Origin: Gemmatimonadota bacterium
Lineage (GTDB): Bacteria > Gemmatimonadota > Gemmatimonadetes > Gemmatimonadales > Gemmatimonadaceae
Direction: 5' to 3'
Assembly (NCBI GenBank): GCA_031127225.1
Contig: JARIEV010000014.1
Location: 1-42,249, forward strand
Length of the DNA: 42,249 bases
In this document: positions 1-7,861 of the stretch, piece by piece
Position numbering within the stretch: the stretch's first letter is position 1
How the letters are laid out: each line of letters opens with the position of its first letter
Notes under the pieces: model-generated
The model's input: the letters and a program-made list of their open reading frames with translations, nothing else
The model's database searches: none
Told to the model about the DNA's origin: nothing
Position numbers and translations under genes: made by a program

Positions 1-1
1 C

Positions 2-1120
2 ACGTCGATGGCGCTGGCGCTCGACGCGCTGCTGCTCGACGAAGACGAAGGACTCGCCCGCGAGCGCGAGCAACTGCTCGCGACGGCGATCACCATCATC
101 GATCACCCCATCTTCATTCTTGATCGCGTCGGGGTGCGCTACGCCAACCCCGCCGCCGCGCGGGAGTATCGCTGGAGCCAGGTCGAACTCATGAAAATGC
201 AGTTCGACCAGCTCGTCGCCGGCCGCGGGACCCGCGAAGGACAGCAGGAAACCGAGGGCCTGCTCGACGCCGGAATCCAGCTGTCGCACGACGTCCACCG
301 ACGGAGCGACGGGACCGATTTTCCGGCCGCCGTCACGATCAGTGCACTCACCGGCACTGATCGTGAATGGCTGGGGCAGGTCATCAGCGTTCGCAACGTC
401 AGTCAGGATCAGCGCCTCGAAGAACAGTTGCGCCAGACGGAAAAGATGGTCGCCCTGGGCGAACTCGTGGCCGGCGTGGCGCACGAAATCAACAACCCGC
501 TCACCGGCATCTCGGCCTTCGCGCAAATCCTGCTCGAAGAGGAATTGAGCGACGACCAGCGCGAGTCCATCCAGCTCATCAAGCAGGAAAGCGACCGCGC
601 CAAGATGGTCATCAAGGACCTGCTGCTGTTTGCGCGGAAAACCGATCGTGGCGCCGGTCCGGTCGACATCAACGACATCATCGAACAGACCGTCCGCCTG
701 CGTTCCTATCCGCTCCGTCACGCCGGCGTGACCGTCACGCTGGAGCTCGACCCCGCCGCCCCGCAGATCAGCGGCGACTCGCAGAAATTGCAGCAGGTCC
801 TGCTCAACATCATCGGGAACGCCGAGTACGCCATGCTCAATCGCCCCGAACGCCGGCTCGTCCTGCGCACGAAGCGCGAGGGCGGCCGCATCATCATCAC
901 GGCGGCCGACACGGGGCGTGGCATGACCCCCGAGGTGCGGCGGCGTATTTTCGAGCCCTTCTTCAGCACCAAGCCGGACGGCAACGGCACGGGGCTGGGG
1001 CTCAGCGTCAGCTACGGTATCATTCACGCGCACGGTGGGACCATCACCGTCGAATCCGAAGTTGACGTGGGAGCTACCGTGACCATCGCCCTTCCTGCCG
1101 TGTCCTCCGAACGCCCATGA
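2..1120 (+). CDS. PAS-domain sensor histidine kinase (5' end outside window)
   Basis: Cytoplasmic-looking sensor kinase that should autophosphorylate on His and pass phosphate to a receiver. Counting from the ATG at position 8, residues about 25-130 form a PAS-like domain, followed by a short coil and a HisKA helix pair with VAHEINNPL (His159). The HATPase domain has the N-box NIIGNAEYAM (Asn271), G1 DTGRGM (Asp301) and G2 GNGTGLGL (about 325-332). The frame is open upstream of position 8 to the window edge, so the true start and further N-terminal sensor domains probably lie outside. The stop overlaps the next gene by 4 nt (ATGA), so the REC-HD-GYP protein is its likely partner. The kinase assignment is certain from the motifs; the ligand is unknown. 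Confidence 0.93.
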   Translation, partial: TSMALALDALLLDEDEGLAREREQLLATAITIIDHPIFILDRVGVRYANPAAAREYRWSQVELMKMQFDQLVAGRGTREGQQETEGLLDAGIQLSHDVHRRSDGTDFPAAVTISALTGTDREWLGQVISVRNVSQDQRLEEQLRQTEKMVALGELVAGVAHEINNPLTGISAFAQILLEEELSDDQRESIQLIKQESDRAKMVIKDLLLFARKTDRGAGPVDINDIIEQTVRLRSYPLRHAGVTVTLELDPAAPQISGDSQKLQQVLLNIIGNAEYAMLNRPERRLVLRTKREGGRIIITAADTGRGMTPEVRRRIFEPFFSTKPDGNGTGLGLSVSYGIIHAHGGTITVESEVDVGATVTIALPAVSSERP

Positions 1121-2247
1121 CCAGTCTCCCGGGTCAAGACCCCCTCGTCGCCATTGAGGCGGCCGGCGCCGCCCTCGCGCAGGATTCCATCCGCCGCATT
1201 CTCGTGGTCGACGATGAATCCACCATCCGGCTGGCGCTGAGCCGCTTCCTCCGCACACGCGGGTTCGAAGTCGAAGTGGCCGACTCCGGGGTGGCGGCGC
1301 TCGAACTGCTCGGCACCAACCGCTTCTCGCTCATGCTCTGCGACCTGCGGATGCCGGGAATCACCGGCCTTGAGGTCGTGCCACGGGCGCTCGCGATCGA
1401 TCAGGATCTGGGCATCATCATGCTCACCGCCATCAACGACGCGGCGAGCGCCACCGAGGCGTTGTCGGGGGGTGCGTTCGACTATCTCACGAAGCCCGTC
1501 GAGCTCACCGACCTCCAGGCCGCCGTCGAACGCGCCATGATGCGGCGCGTCCGCAACGTCGAGCGCCGCGCCGTCGATCGCCTGATCCGCGAGGAGGTCG
1601 CGATCCGCACCGTGCAGCTCGAGCAGGAGAAGGGGGCGCTCCGCGCCATGACCGTCAGCGTGGCCGAAACGCTGATCAACGCCATGGAAGCCAAGGACCT
1701 CTACCTGCGCGGGCACTCGCTCCGGGTGGCGGACCTCGCCGGCGCGATCGCCGGCCACCTCGAGCTGGGCGACGCCTTCGTCGAGACCATCCACACCGCC
1801 GGCCGACTGCACGACGTCGGCAAGATCGGCATCCGTGAGATGGTCCTCAACAAGCCGGGACCGCTCACCCACGAGGAGTTCGCGCACGTCAAGGATCACG
1901 TCCGCATCGGTCTCGACATCCTCTCACCCCTCCAGCACCTCGGCGACGCCCTGCTCTATATCCGCGACCACCACGAGCACTGGAACGGCGGCGGGTACCC
2001 CCACGGGCGGGCGGGCGAAGACATCACCATCGGCGGGCGTATTCTCACCGCCTCCGATGCCTTCGACGCGCTCACCTCGCAGCGCGCCTACCGGGAGCCG
2101 ATGTCTGCCCGGAGCACCCTCGACTACCTCCATACACAGGTCGGTCGGCTCCTCGAGCCCCGCATCTTCGAGGCCCTCACCGTCGTGGTCGAGTCAGGGC
2201 AGGTCGTCGGCATCCCCCGCATCGACGCCGGACCCGATCACGCGTGA
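1117..2247 (+). CDS. Response regulator with HD-GYP domain (probable c-di-GMP phosphodiesterase)
   Basis: 376 aa. After a 25-residue leader comes a receiver domain with the acidic pair DDE (32-34), phospho-acceptor Asp76 in LCDLRMPG, Thr104 and Lys126. A helical linker (about 140-185) leads to an HD-GYP domain with HxxR at about 200, the HD pair His232-Asp233 in LHDVGKIGI, HH at 285-286 and GYP at 293-295 in HHEHWNGGGYPHG. Family knowledge: such proteins hydrolyse cyclic di-GMP when phosphorylated. All metal-ligand motifs are present, so activity is likely. The ATG overlaps the stop of the upstream kinase by 4 nt, which supports a cognate kinase-regulator pair. Confidence 0.93.
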   Translation: MTSLPGQDPLVAIEAAGAALAQDSIRRILVVDDESTIRLALSRFLRTRGFEVEVADSGVAALELLGTNRFSLMLCDLRMPGITGLEVVPRALAIDQDLGIIMLTAINDAASATEALSGGAFDYLTKPVELTDLQAAVERAMMRRVRNVERRAVDRLIREEVAIRTVQLEQEKGALRAMTVSVAETLINAMEAKDLYLRGHSLRVADLAGAIAGHLELGDAFVETIHTAGRLHDVGKIGIREMVLNKPGPLTHEEFAHVKDHVRIGLDILSPLQHLGDALLYIRDHHEHWNGGGYPHGRAGEDITIGGRILTASDAFDALTSQRAYREPMSARSTLDYLHTQVGRLLEPRIFEALTVVVESGQVVGIPRIDAGPDHA

Positions 2248-2322
2248 CCACGGCTGCGTGACCGAAACGGCACATCGACGCCGCATTCCGGTCGCGAAGT
2301 CGCACGCACATGCGCGCCGCGC

Positions 2323-2351
2323 TTGACTCCCGCGCTTTTTGTATGTACTTG
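2323..2351 (+). promoter_or_regulatory. Candidate sigma-70-type promoter for the acidic/AAPAKK gene
   Basis: TTGACT at 2323-2328, a 17-nt spacer and TACTTG at 2346-2351, in a T-rich patch of an otherwise GC-rich 219-bp gap. The -35 is good and the -10 is weak. It would give a leader of about 110 nt before the ATG at 2467. No other structure was recognised in this gap. Confidence 0.35.
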
Positions 2352-2466
2352 GTCGTGCAGTGCGCAGCGCCCGAAGTTGTGGGCACCGCAAACCGCATCA
2401 CCAGCGGCGGCATTGGCGCCGGGGTGAACGAGTGCAGGCGAACTTTTCCGAGGAGAGGAGGCGGTC

Positions 2467-3348
2467 ATGCCGCGTGGCGACGAGATTGGGAAGCTCCATC
2501 TGATGGATGACGACATGGATGATGTGGGCTACGGCCGCTCGTCGTACGACGAAGAGGACGAGGACGGCTACGGCCTTCCCTCCGAAGACGGCGACTCCCT
2601 CTGGGACAGCGCGGACGACGACGATGATGACGACGAGGATGATGACGACGAGGGCGACAGCTTCGAGGACGAGCTGATCGAAGAGGACGAAGACGAGGAC
2701 GACATCTTCAGCCGCCCACGCCGTGGACCCGGTCGCCCGCCCAAGAATCCGGGCGCGCCCAAGCAGTCCAAGGCCAAGGCACCCAAAGCGGAGCCCAAGG
2801 CCGAACCGACGGTCGAATCGCCAGCGATCGTGTCCACTCCGGCTCCGGCACCCGTCGCAACGACGCCTGCCCCGGTGAAAGAACCCAAGGCCCCGAAGGC
2901 ACCCAAGGCCCCGAAGGAGCCCAAGACCGTGGCGCCTGCACCGGCCGTTGCGGCGGCGCCCGTGAAGGCGGCACCGGCCAAGAAGGCGGCACCGGCCAAG
3001 AAAGCGGCACCGGCCAAGAAGGCGGCACCGACCAAGAAGGCGGCACCGGCCAAGAAGGCGGCGCCGGCCAAGAAGGCGGCGCCGGCCAAGAAGGCGGCAC
3101 CGGCCAAGAAGGCGGCACCGGCCAAGAAGGCGGCACCGGCCAAGAAGGCGGCACCGGCCAAGAAGGCGGCACCGGCCAAGAAGGCGGCGCCGGCCAAGAA
3201 GGCGGCACCGGCCAAGAAGGCGGCACCGGCCAAGAAGGCGGCGCCGACCAAGAAGGCGGCACCGGCCAAGAAGGCGGTGAAGAAAGCGCCTGCGAAACCG
3301 GCCAAGAAAGCCGCGAAGCCCGCCAAGAAGGGCGCGAAGCGCCGGTGA
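2467..3348 (+). CDS. Acidic N-terminus, AT-hook and histone-H1-like AAPAKK repeat protein
   Basis: 293 aa, low complexity. Residues about 14-80 are extremely acidic, with runs of Asp and Glu. Residues 83-93 (RPRRGPGRPPK) resemble an AT-hook DNA-binding motif. Residues about 95-165 are rich in Pro, Ala and Lys with repeated PKAPKA. Then come 17 copies of AAP(A/T)KK and a basic tail ending AKKGAKRR. The start is well set by AGGAGAGGAGG at 2451-2461, five nt before the ATG. The stop overlaps the GTG of the downstream histidine kinase by 4 nt, so the two are probably translationally coupled. The Lys/Ala/Pro tail resembles bacterial H1-like proteins and Pseudomonas AlgP. A nucleoid or DNA-bridging role is inferred. 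The acidic head may mask the basic tail or recruit a partner. No enzymatic domain is visible. Confidence 0.85.
   Translation: MPRGDEIGKLHLMDDDMDDVGYGRSSYDEEDEDGYGLPSEDGDSLWDSADDDDDDDEDDDDEGDSFEDELIEEDEDEDDIFSRPRRGPGRPPKNPGAPKQSKAKAPKAEPKAEPTVESPAIVSTPAPAPVATTPAPVKEPKAPKAPKAPKEPKTVAPAPAVAAAPVKAAPAKKAAPAKKAAPAKKAAPTKKAAPAKKAAPAKKAAPAKKAAPAKKAAPAKKAAPAKKAAPAKKAAPAKKAAPAKKAAPAKKAAPAKKAAPTKKAAPAKKAVKKAPAKPAKKAAKPAKKGAKRR
2968..3273 (+). repeat. 17 tandem 18-bp units encoding AAPAKK
   Basis: In-frame array of 17 units of exactly 18 bp (gcg gcn ccg gcc aag aar), 306 bp in total. Units 4 and 16 carry acc instead of gcc, giving Thr, and a few units differ at a third codon position. Because units are 18 bp, gain or loss would preserve frame and change only tail length. 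The near identity of units suggests recent expansion or homogenisation. Confidence 0.97.
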
Positions 3349-4862
3349 TACCGATCGACGAGCAGCCGCCGTTCGCGCGGCGGCTGCTCGACGCGCTGCC
3401 GCTGACCGTCTGGGCCGTCGATCTTGAGGGACGGATCACGGCGGCGAACAGGGCATGGTCCCGCTTTGCGACCGACAATGGAGCGCCCGGAATCGCCCGT
3501 GAAACGGCGGTGCTCGGGCGCTCCGTGTTCGAACACGTGGCGGACGATGCGTCGCGCGAGCAGACCGAGCGCGCCATGACGTTGCTGCGCGAGCGCCGGG
3601 TCCCCGTGGTGCGCTGGGAGTTCCCGTGCAACTCGCCCAGTGAGGAGCGGGTGTTCCTCATGCAGGTCACCGCCATCGATGACGGCGTAACGATCTCGGG
3701 CTTCGTCTTCTCCACCGTCGACATCACGCCCAGTCATCGCTCCCGCGAGGCCTTGATCAACACCGGGATCGCGCTGGCCGAGGCCATCTCGCTCGACCGC
3801 GTTTACGAGGAAGTCGCGCTGCAGCTGCGTCGCGCCGTCCCCTCCACCGGGTTCGTCATCACCCTCGCCGACGACGACACCGCTGAATTCCGTATCACCC
3901 ATCGGCAGGGCTACGGGACGCACACCAACGGCGAACTCGAGGCCCGGCTGCTGCGCACGTGGCTCGACGCCTTGGCCTCCGGGTACGTCGTTCGGCAGTC
4001 CACCGACATCGGCCTCGAAATCACCGCCCCACTCATCACCGCCGAAGGGGTGCTCGGCGCGATCACCCTCTACGCCGAACCGATCGAATCGGAGCAGGCG
4101 CTTGAAGAGGCCGAGCGGGTGCTGGCCGTGATCGCGGCCCAGACGGCCGTCGCCATCGAGCGCGCCTGGCTGGTCGAACGCGTGGAGCAGAAGCGGCGGC
4201 TCGAAGCCATCGGCGAAGTCGCCGCCGGTGTCGCCCACGAACTGCGCAATCCGCTCTTCGGTATATCCTCCGCGGCGCAGCTGCTCCAGTTTCGCGCCAA
4301 AGACGATCCGGTCGTCGAGCGGAACGTGGGACGCATCCTGCGCGAGGTCGAACGGCTCAGCCAGATGGTCACGTCGCTGCTCGAATTCGGTCGCCCCAAC
4401 GCGGCGCATCTCGTGCCCGCCGATCCGGAAACGGTCTGGGACGACATCCTCGAGGGGGAGCGCGCACGCCTCGAGGCCAAGCTGCTCACGATCCGCCGGC
4501 AGCGCCCCGAACTCGCCGTCCGCAGCCTCATCGATGTCCAGCAGCTCGGGCAGGTCTGCCGGAACATTCTGGCCAACGCCTGCGATGCCGCCCCGGATGG
4601 CTCGGAGCTCATCCTGCACTCGCATCTCTCGCCGGCGGGTGGCTGGCGGTGCCGCCTCACCAACGGTGGTCCGGCCATTCCGCCCGACGTCCTCCCGCAC
4701 GTGTTCGAGTTCTTTTACTCGAACAAGACCGGCGGCACCGGCATCGGTCTCGCCTTGTGCCAGCGCATCATGGACGAGCACGGCGGCACGATCAGCATCG
4801 ACAGCGCCCACGAGTGGGGCACCACGCTGACGCTGACGCTGCCACCAGCCGTGGCCACATGA
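3345..4862 (+). CDS. PAS-GAF sensor histidine kinase
   Basis: 505 aa from a GTG that overlaps the previous stop (GTGA). Residues about 12-130 are a PAS domain, about 135-275 a GAF-like domain, and then a HisKA region has GVAHELRNPLFG with His298. The HATPase domain has N-box NILANACDA (Asn411) and G2 GGTGIGLALC (about 463-472). The G1 box is unusual: NGGPAIP at 440-446 replaces the usual DxGxG, so the Asp that normally contacts adenine is Asn and the second Gly is Ala. No transmembrane segment is seen, so sensing is probably cytoplasmic. The stop overlaps the ATG of the NtrC-type regulator by 4 nt, making this an NtrB/NtrC-like pair. The signal is unknown. Confidence 0.92.
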   Translation: MIPIDEQPPFARRLLDALPLTVWAVDLEGRITAANRAWSRFATDNGAPGIARETAVLGRSVFEHVADDASREQTERAMTLLRERRVPVVRWEFPCNSPSEERVFLMQVTAIDDGVTISGFVFSTVDITPSHRSREALINTGIALAEAISLDRVYEEVALQLRRAVPSTGFVITLADDDTAEFRITHRQGYGTHTNGELEARLLRTWLDALASGYVVRQSTDIGLEITAPLITAEGVLGAITLYAEPIESEQALEEAERVLAVIAAQTAVAIERAWLVERVEQKRRLEAIGEVAAGVAHELRNPLFGISSAAQLLQFRAKDDPVVERNVGRILREVERLSQMVTSLLEFGRPNAAHLVPADPETVWDDILEGERARLEAKLLTIRRQRPELAVRSLIDVQQLGQVCRNILANACDAAPDGSELILHSHLSPAGGWRCRLTNGGPAIPPDVLPHVFEFFYSNKTGGTGIGLALCQRIMDEHGGTISIDSAHEWGTTLTLTLPPAVAT

Positions 4863-6169
4863 CGCTCTCGGTACTGGTCATCGACGACGACGAGTCGGTC
4901 CGCTCCACGCTCGTCGAATTCTTCGAAACCTTCGGGTATACGGCCCGCGGCGCCGCAACCGCGACCGAAGGACGACGCCTCGCCGCCGAACACGCGCCCG
5001 ACGTGGTGCTGCTCGACCTGCGTCTCCCCGACGCCGACGGCATCCGCGCCCTCGAGGCACTCCGCGCCGACGACCCGGAGCTCGCCGTCATCGTGCTCAC
5101 CGGATTCGCCGACGTGCGCACCGCCGTGCAGGCCATGCAGCACGGCGCGGCCGATCTGCTCGAGAAACCGGTGGACCTTGAGCGGCTGGCCGCGGCCGTC
5201 GCGCGTGCCGCCGAACGGGGCCGTCTCCGACAGGAAGTCGCCGTCTTGCGGGCGCAAGGACGCGCCGACGCCACATCGCCCGCGATGGCACCGACGGTGG
5301 CCGACCTCATTGATCTGGCCGCCCGGAATCCGGACGCGCCGATCCTGCTGCAAGGAGAGACCGGTACGGGAAAGGGCTACATCGCGCGGCAGATCCACGA
5401 CCGGTCAGTCCGGCGAGCCTCCCCCTTCGTGGAAATCAACTGCGCCTCCCTCTCCGCCACCTTCTTCGAGAGCGAGCTGTTCGGTCACGAACGAGGGGCC
5501 TTTACGGATGCGCGCCAGGCCAAACACGGGCTGTTGGAAGTGGCCGGTGAGGGCACTGTTTTTCTGGACGAGATCGCCGAGTTGAGCCCGGAAGTGCAGC
5601 CGCGTCTGCTCAAGGTGCTCGAAGAACGCACCTTTCGGCGCCTCGGCGGCACCACGATGCTCCGCTCCTCAGCGCGCGTCGTGGTCGCCACACACCAGTC
5701 ACTCGCCGGCGCGGTCGCCGAGAAACGGTTCCGGGCCGACCTCTACTACCGTCTCCAGGTGCTCACCATCACGTTGCCGCCGCTTCGCGAGCGGCAGGAC
5801 GAGATCCTCACCATGGCCATGGCGATGCTGCCAAAGGGAGCGTCGCTGAGCACCGGGGCCGAAGACGCGCTCACGCGCTATCGGTGGCCGGGCAACATCC
5901 GCGAACTCAAGAACACGATCTGGCGGGCCGCCATTCTTGCGGAGGGGCGCCCGATCGAACCGCTGCATCTGGGACTTCCCGCGCCGACCGACGTAGAGCG
6001 CCCCACCGAACCCGAACAGACTGCCCCGCGGACGCTCGCGGACGCTGAGCGGGAGGTCATTTGCGAAGCCCTGCGCGCCAGCGAGGGCAACCGCACCCAC
6101 GCGGCCCGCCTGCTCGGCATTGCCCGCTCCACCCTGCTCGAGAAGCTCAAGCGCTACGGCATCGACTAG
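4859..6169 (+). CDS. NtrC-family sigma-54 activator, receiver-AAA-Fis HTH
   Basis: 436 aa from the ATG at 4859 (ATGA overlap with the kinase). The receiver domain has DDD at 9-11, Asp53 in LLDLRLPD, Thr81 and Lys103. The AAA+ domain has Walker A GETGTGKG (166-173), Walker B VFLDEI (234-239) and a C-terminal part with YRWPGNIREL. The sigma-54 contact loop reads GAFTDA (213-218) rather than the usual GAFTGA. The C-terminus is a Fis-type helix-turn-helix (about 395-435, GNRTHAARLLGIARSTL). The family binds upstream enhancers and remodels sigma-54 holoenzyme. Targets are not evident: I found no clear -24/-12 promoter in the window. Confidence 0.95.
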   Translation: MTLSVLVIDDDESVRSTLVEFFETFGYTARGAATATEGRRLAAEHAPDVVLLDLRLPDADGIRALEALRADDPELAVIVLTGFADVRTAVQAMQHGAADLLEKPVDLERLAAAVARAAERGRLRQEVAVLRAQGRADATSPAMAPTVADLIDLAARNPDAPILLQGETGTGKGYIARQIHDRSVRRASPFVEINCASLSATFFESELFGHERGAFTDARQAKHGLLEVAGEGTVFLDEIAELSPEVQPRLLKVLEERTFRRLGGTTMLRSSARVVVATHQSLAGAVAEKRFRADLYYRLQVLTITLPPLRERQDEILTMAMAMLPKGASLSTGAEDALTRYRWPGNIRELKNTIWRAAILAEGRPIEPLHLGLPAPTDVERPTEPEQTAPRTLADAEREVICEALRASEGNRTHAARLLGIARSTLLEKLKRYGID

Positions 6170-6335
6170 CGGCGCATTCACGTCGACCGATTTTCAGTCA
6201 CCACACCTGTGGCCGACCGAAAACAGGGCAGACGCATCCGGCAGTATTGTGACCACGGCAAGGCGCAAGCGGCTACACCACAGTGTGTTACGCCACGCCA
6301 AGGATTTCGGCGCACTTTTCGCGCTGTAGTGCGGC

Positions 6336-6749
6336 ATGACCACGCCGGCTGAAGCCCCCAAGTCCGTTCTCATCGTCGAAGACGAGCAGTCCATTCGCGA
6401 CATTCTCGTCGAACTCTTCGATGTCGAGGGGAATGCCGTGAGTTCCGCCGAGTTGCTGCCGGACGCCCTTGAACGCCTGAGGACGCAGCGGTTCGATCTG
6501 GTCGTAACTGACCTCCGGCTGGGTGGGAAGCGTGATGGCGGGCTGCAGGTGATGGCGCTGGCTGGCATGCTGTCGCCCGACGCCATGGTGCTGGTGCTCA
6601 CCGCGTACCCGGATGACTCGAACCGTCAGGCATCGTTCCGGCTCGGGGCCCTCCATTTTCTTGAGAAGCCGGTCGATCTCGCGACCATCGCGCAGCATGC
6701 GTCGACGGTCGGCGTCCGCACCGCCTTCGCATCGGCCGGGCGCGACTGA
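6336..6749 (+). CDS. Single-domain response regulator (receiver only)
   Basis: 137 aa containing only a receiver domain: VEDE at 15-18, phospho-acceptor Asp59 in VVTDLRLGG, Thr89 and Lys111 in FLEKPVD. No output domain follows, so it resembles CheY-like or Spo0F-like phosphate carriers. It lies 166 bp after the NtrC-type gene in the same direction and may be a third acceptor for the two kinases upstream or act in a phosphorelay. The sequence after Lys111 is short (26 residues), with no DNA-binding motif. The upstream gap shows no convincing promoter. Confidence 0.9.
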   Translation: MTTPAEAPKSVLIVEDEQSIRDILVELFDVEGNAVSSAELLPDALERLRTQRFDLVVTDLRLGGKRDGGLQVMALAGMLSPDAMVLVLTAYPDDSNRQASFRLGALHFLEKPVDLATIAQHASTVGVRTAFASAGRD

Positions 6750-6769
6750 TCAGCGCGCGGCTGGCACGG

Positions 6770-6872
6770 TCACGTGACTGCGCCGACAACAATCGTCAGG
6801 TCGTCCGGTGGGTGGTGGGTGATGCTGGGGAGTGTCACACGGGCGGCCTGGCGAGTCGGTGCAGTCACGTGA
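6770..6872. repeat. 18-bp inverted repeat (17/18) with TCACGTGA palindromes
   Basis: Arm 1 at 6770-6787 (tcacgtgactgcgccgac) and arm 2 at 6855-6872 (gtcggtgcagtcacgtga) are reverse complements with one mismatch, separated by 67 nt. Each arm also contains the 8-bp palindrome TCACGTGA. The element fills the gap between the receiver gene and the alpha/beta hydrolase. It may be a pair of operator sites or a small folded element. Confidence 0.8.
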
Positions 6873-6905
6873 TCAGTGCGCCGGAGGCGCGGTGAGGGGC
6901 ACACA

Positions 6906-7784
6906 ATGATGGATACTCTGCCGAATCCGTTGGGCGGCGAGCGCCGCACGTTCCTGTGGCGCGGGCACCGGATTGCCTATGTCGTCCGGGGCACCGGCAT
7001 CCCATTCGTCTTCGTCCACTCGGTGCATGCGGCCGCGTGGAGCATGGAGTGGCGCCACAACCTGCCGACGCTCGCCGCCCACGGGCGGTGCTTCGCCCTC
7101 GACCTGCTGGGCTTCGGCGCCTCCGACCGGCCGCCGGTGCACTACACCGCGGCCATGTATCTCGACCTCCTCGCCGACTTCCTGCGCGACGTGGTCGGTG
7201 AACCGGCGGTGCTCGTGGGCTCGTCGCTGGGCGGCACATACGCCATCGCCACCGCGGCCGCCCATCCGGCGCTCGTGCGCGCGGTCTGCGCCATCGGTCC
7301 GGCAGGGGTCTCACGCCTGACCACCACCGGCGGCACCGCCGGCCGGCTGGTCGAGTCGCTCCTCCGGCGCCCCGTGGTCGGGGCAGGGCTCTTCGGTGCC
7401 CTGGTCTCCCGCGCCAGCATCCGCTTTTTCCTGCGGGACATCTACGCCAACCGGGCCGCGCTCACCCCAGACACGCTTCAGCTGTTCTGGCAAAGCGCCC
7501 AACATCCCGCCGCGCGCTTCGCCCCAGCCGCCTTCGTCGGTATGCAGCTCAACTGCGACATCCGCGAGGCCCTGCCGGCGCTGACCATGCCGGTCCTGCT
7601 CGCCTGGGGGGAAGCCGCCGTCCAGACTCCCCTCCGCGAGGCGGCGGTCGTGCGCCAGTTCACGCCGACGGCAGAATTTGCGGTCTTGCCGGGCGGCGAT
7701 CTCCCTCACGACGAGCACCCCGAGGCCTTCAACCGGGCCCTCGTGCGGTTCCTCACGGCGTCGGGCGTCACCCCCCGGCACTGA
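6906..7784 (+). CDS. Alpha/beta-fold hydrolase
   Basis: 292 aa from ATG 6906, which follows a purine-rich GTGAGGGG stretch. A GTG at 6876 is an in-frame alternative without a ribosome site. The fold is shown by the oxyanion region FVFVHSVHAA (about 35-43), DLLGFGASDRP (66-76) and the nucleophile elbow VGSSLGG with Ser107. The catalytic His is probably in LPHDEHPEAF near the C-terminus, where AFNRALVRFL ends the fold. Substrate cannot be told; the family includes esterases, haloperoxidase-like and C-C hydrolases. No signal peptide, so cytoplasmic. Confidence 0.88.
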   Translation: MMDTLPNPLGGERRTFLWRGHRIAYVVRGTGIPFVFVHSVHAAAWSMEWRHNLPTLAAHGRCFALDLLGFGASDRPPVHYTAAMYLDLLADFLRDVVGEPAVLVGSSLGGTYAIATAAAHPALVRAVCAIGPAGVSRLTTTGGTAGRLVESLLRRPVVGAGLFGALVSRASIRFFLRDIYANRAALTPDTLQLFWQSAQHPAARFAPAAFVGMQLNCDIREALPALTMPVLLAWGEAAVQTPLREAAVVRQFTPTAEFAVLPGGDLPHDEHPEAFNRALVRFLTASGVTPRH

Positions 7785-7861
7785 TACCCCCCGGCGCTCG
7801 CCGCGCGGCCGGGCCGCCCCCGTCAGCGCCCCGACCCGATCCGGCGTATATTGCCCTCCCC

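Noticed and set aside
2968-3273. CRISPR-like regular repeats
   Set aside because: Units abut without spacers and are in-frame coding sequence.
2568-4811. A very long antisense frame opposite the AAPAKK gene and kinase
   Set aside because: It is created by the repeat array and GC-rich codons; its translation is low-complexity AAFLAG repeats and no start signal or family is seen.
6761-6780. TGGCACGG...CACGTGA as a sigma-54 -24/-12 promoter
   Set aside because: The GG to GC spacing fits but the -12 reads CGTGA, not TTGCA; not convincing.
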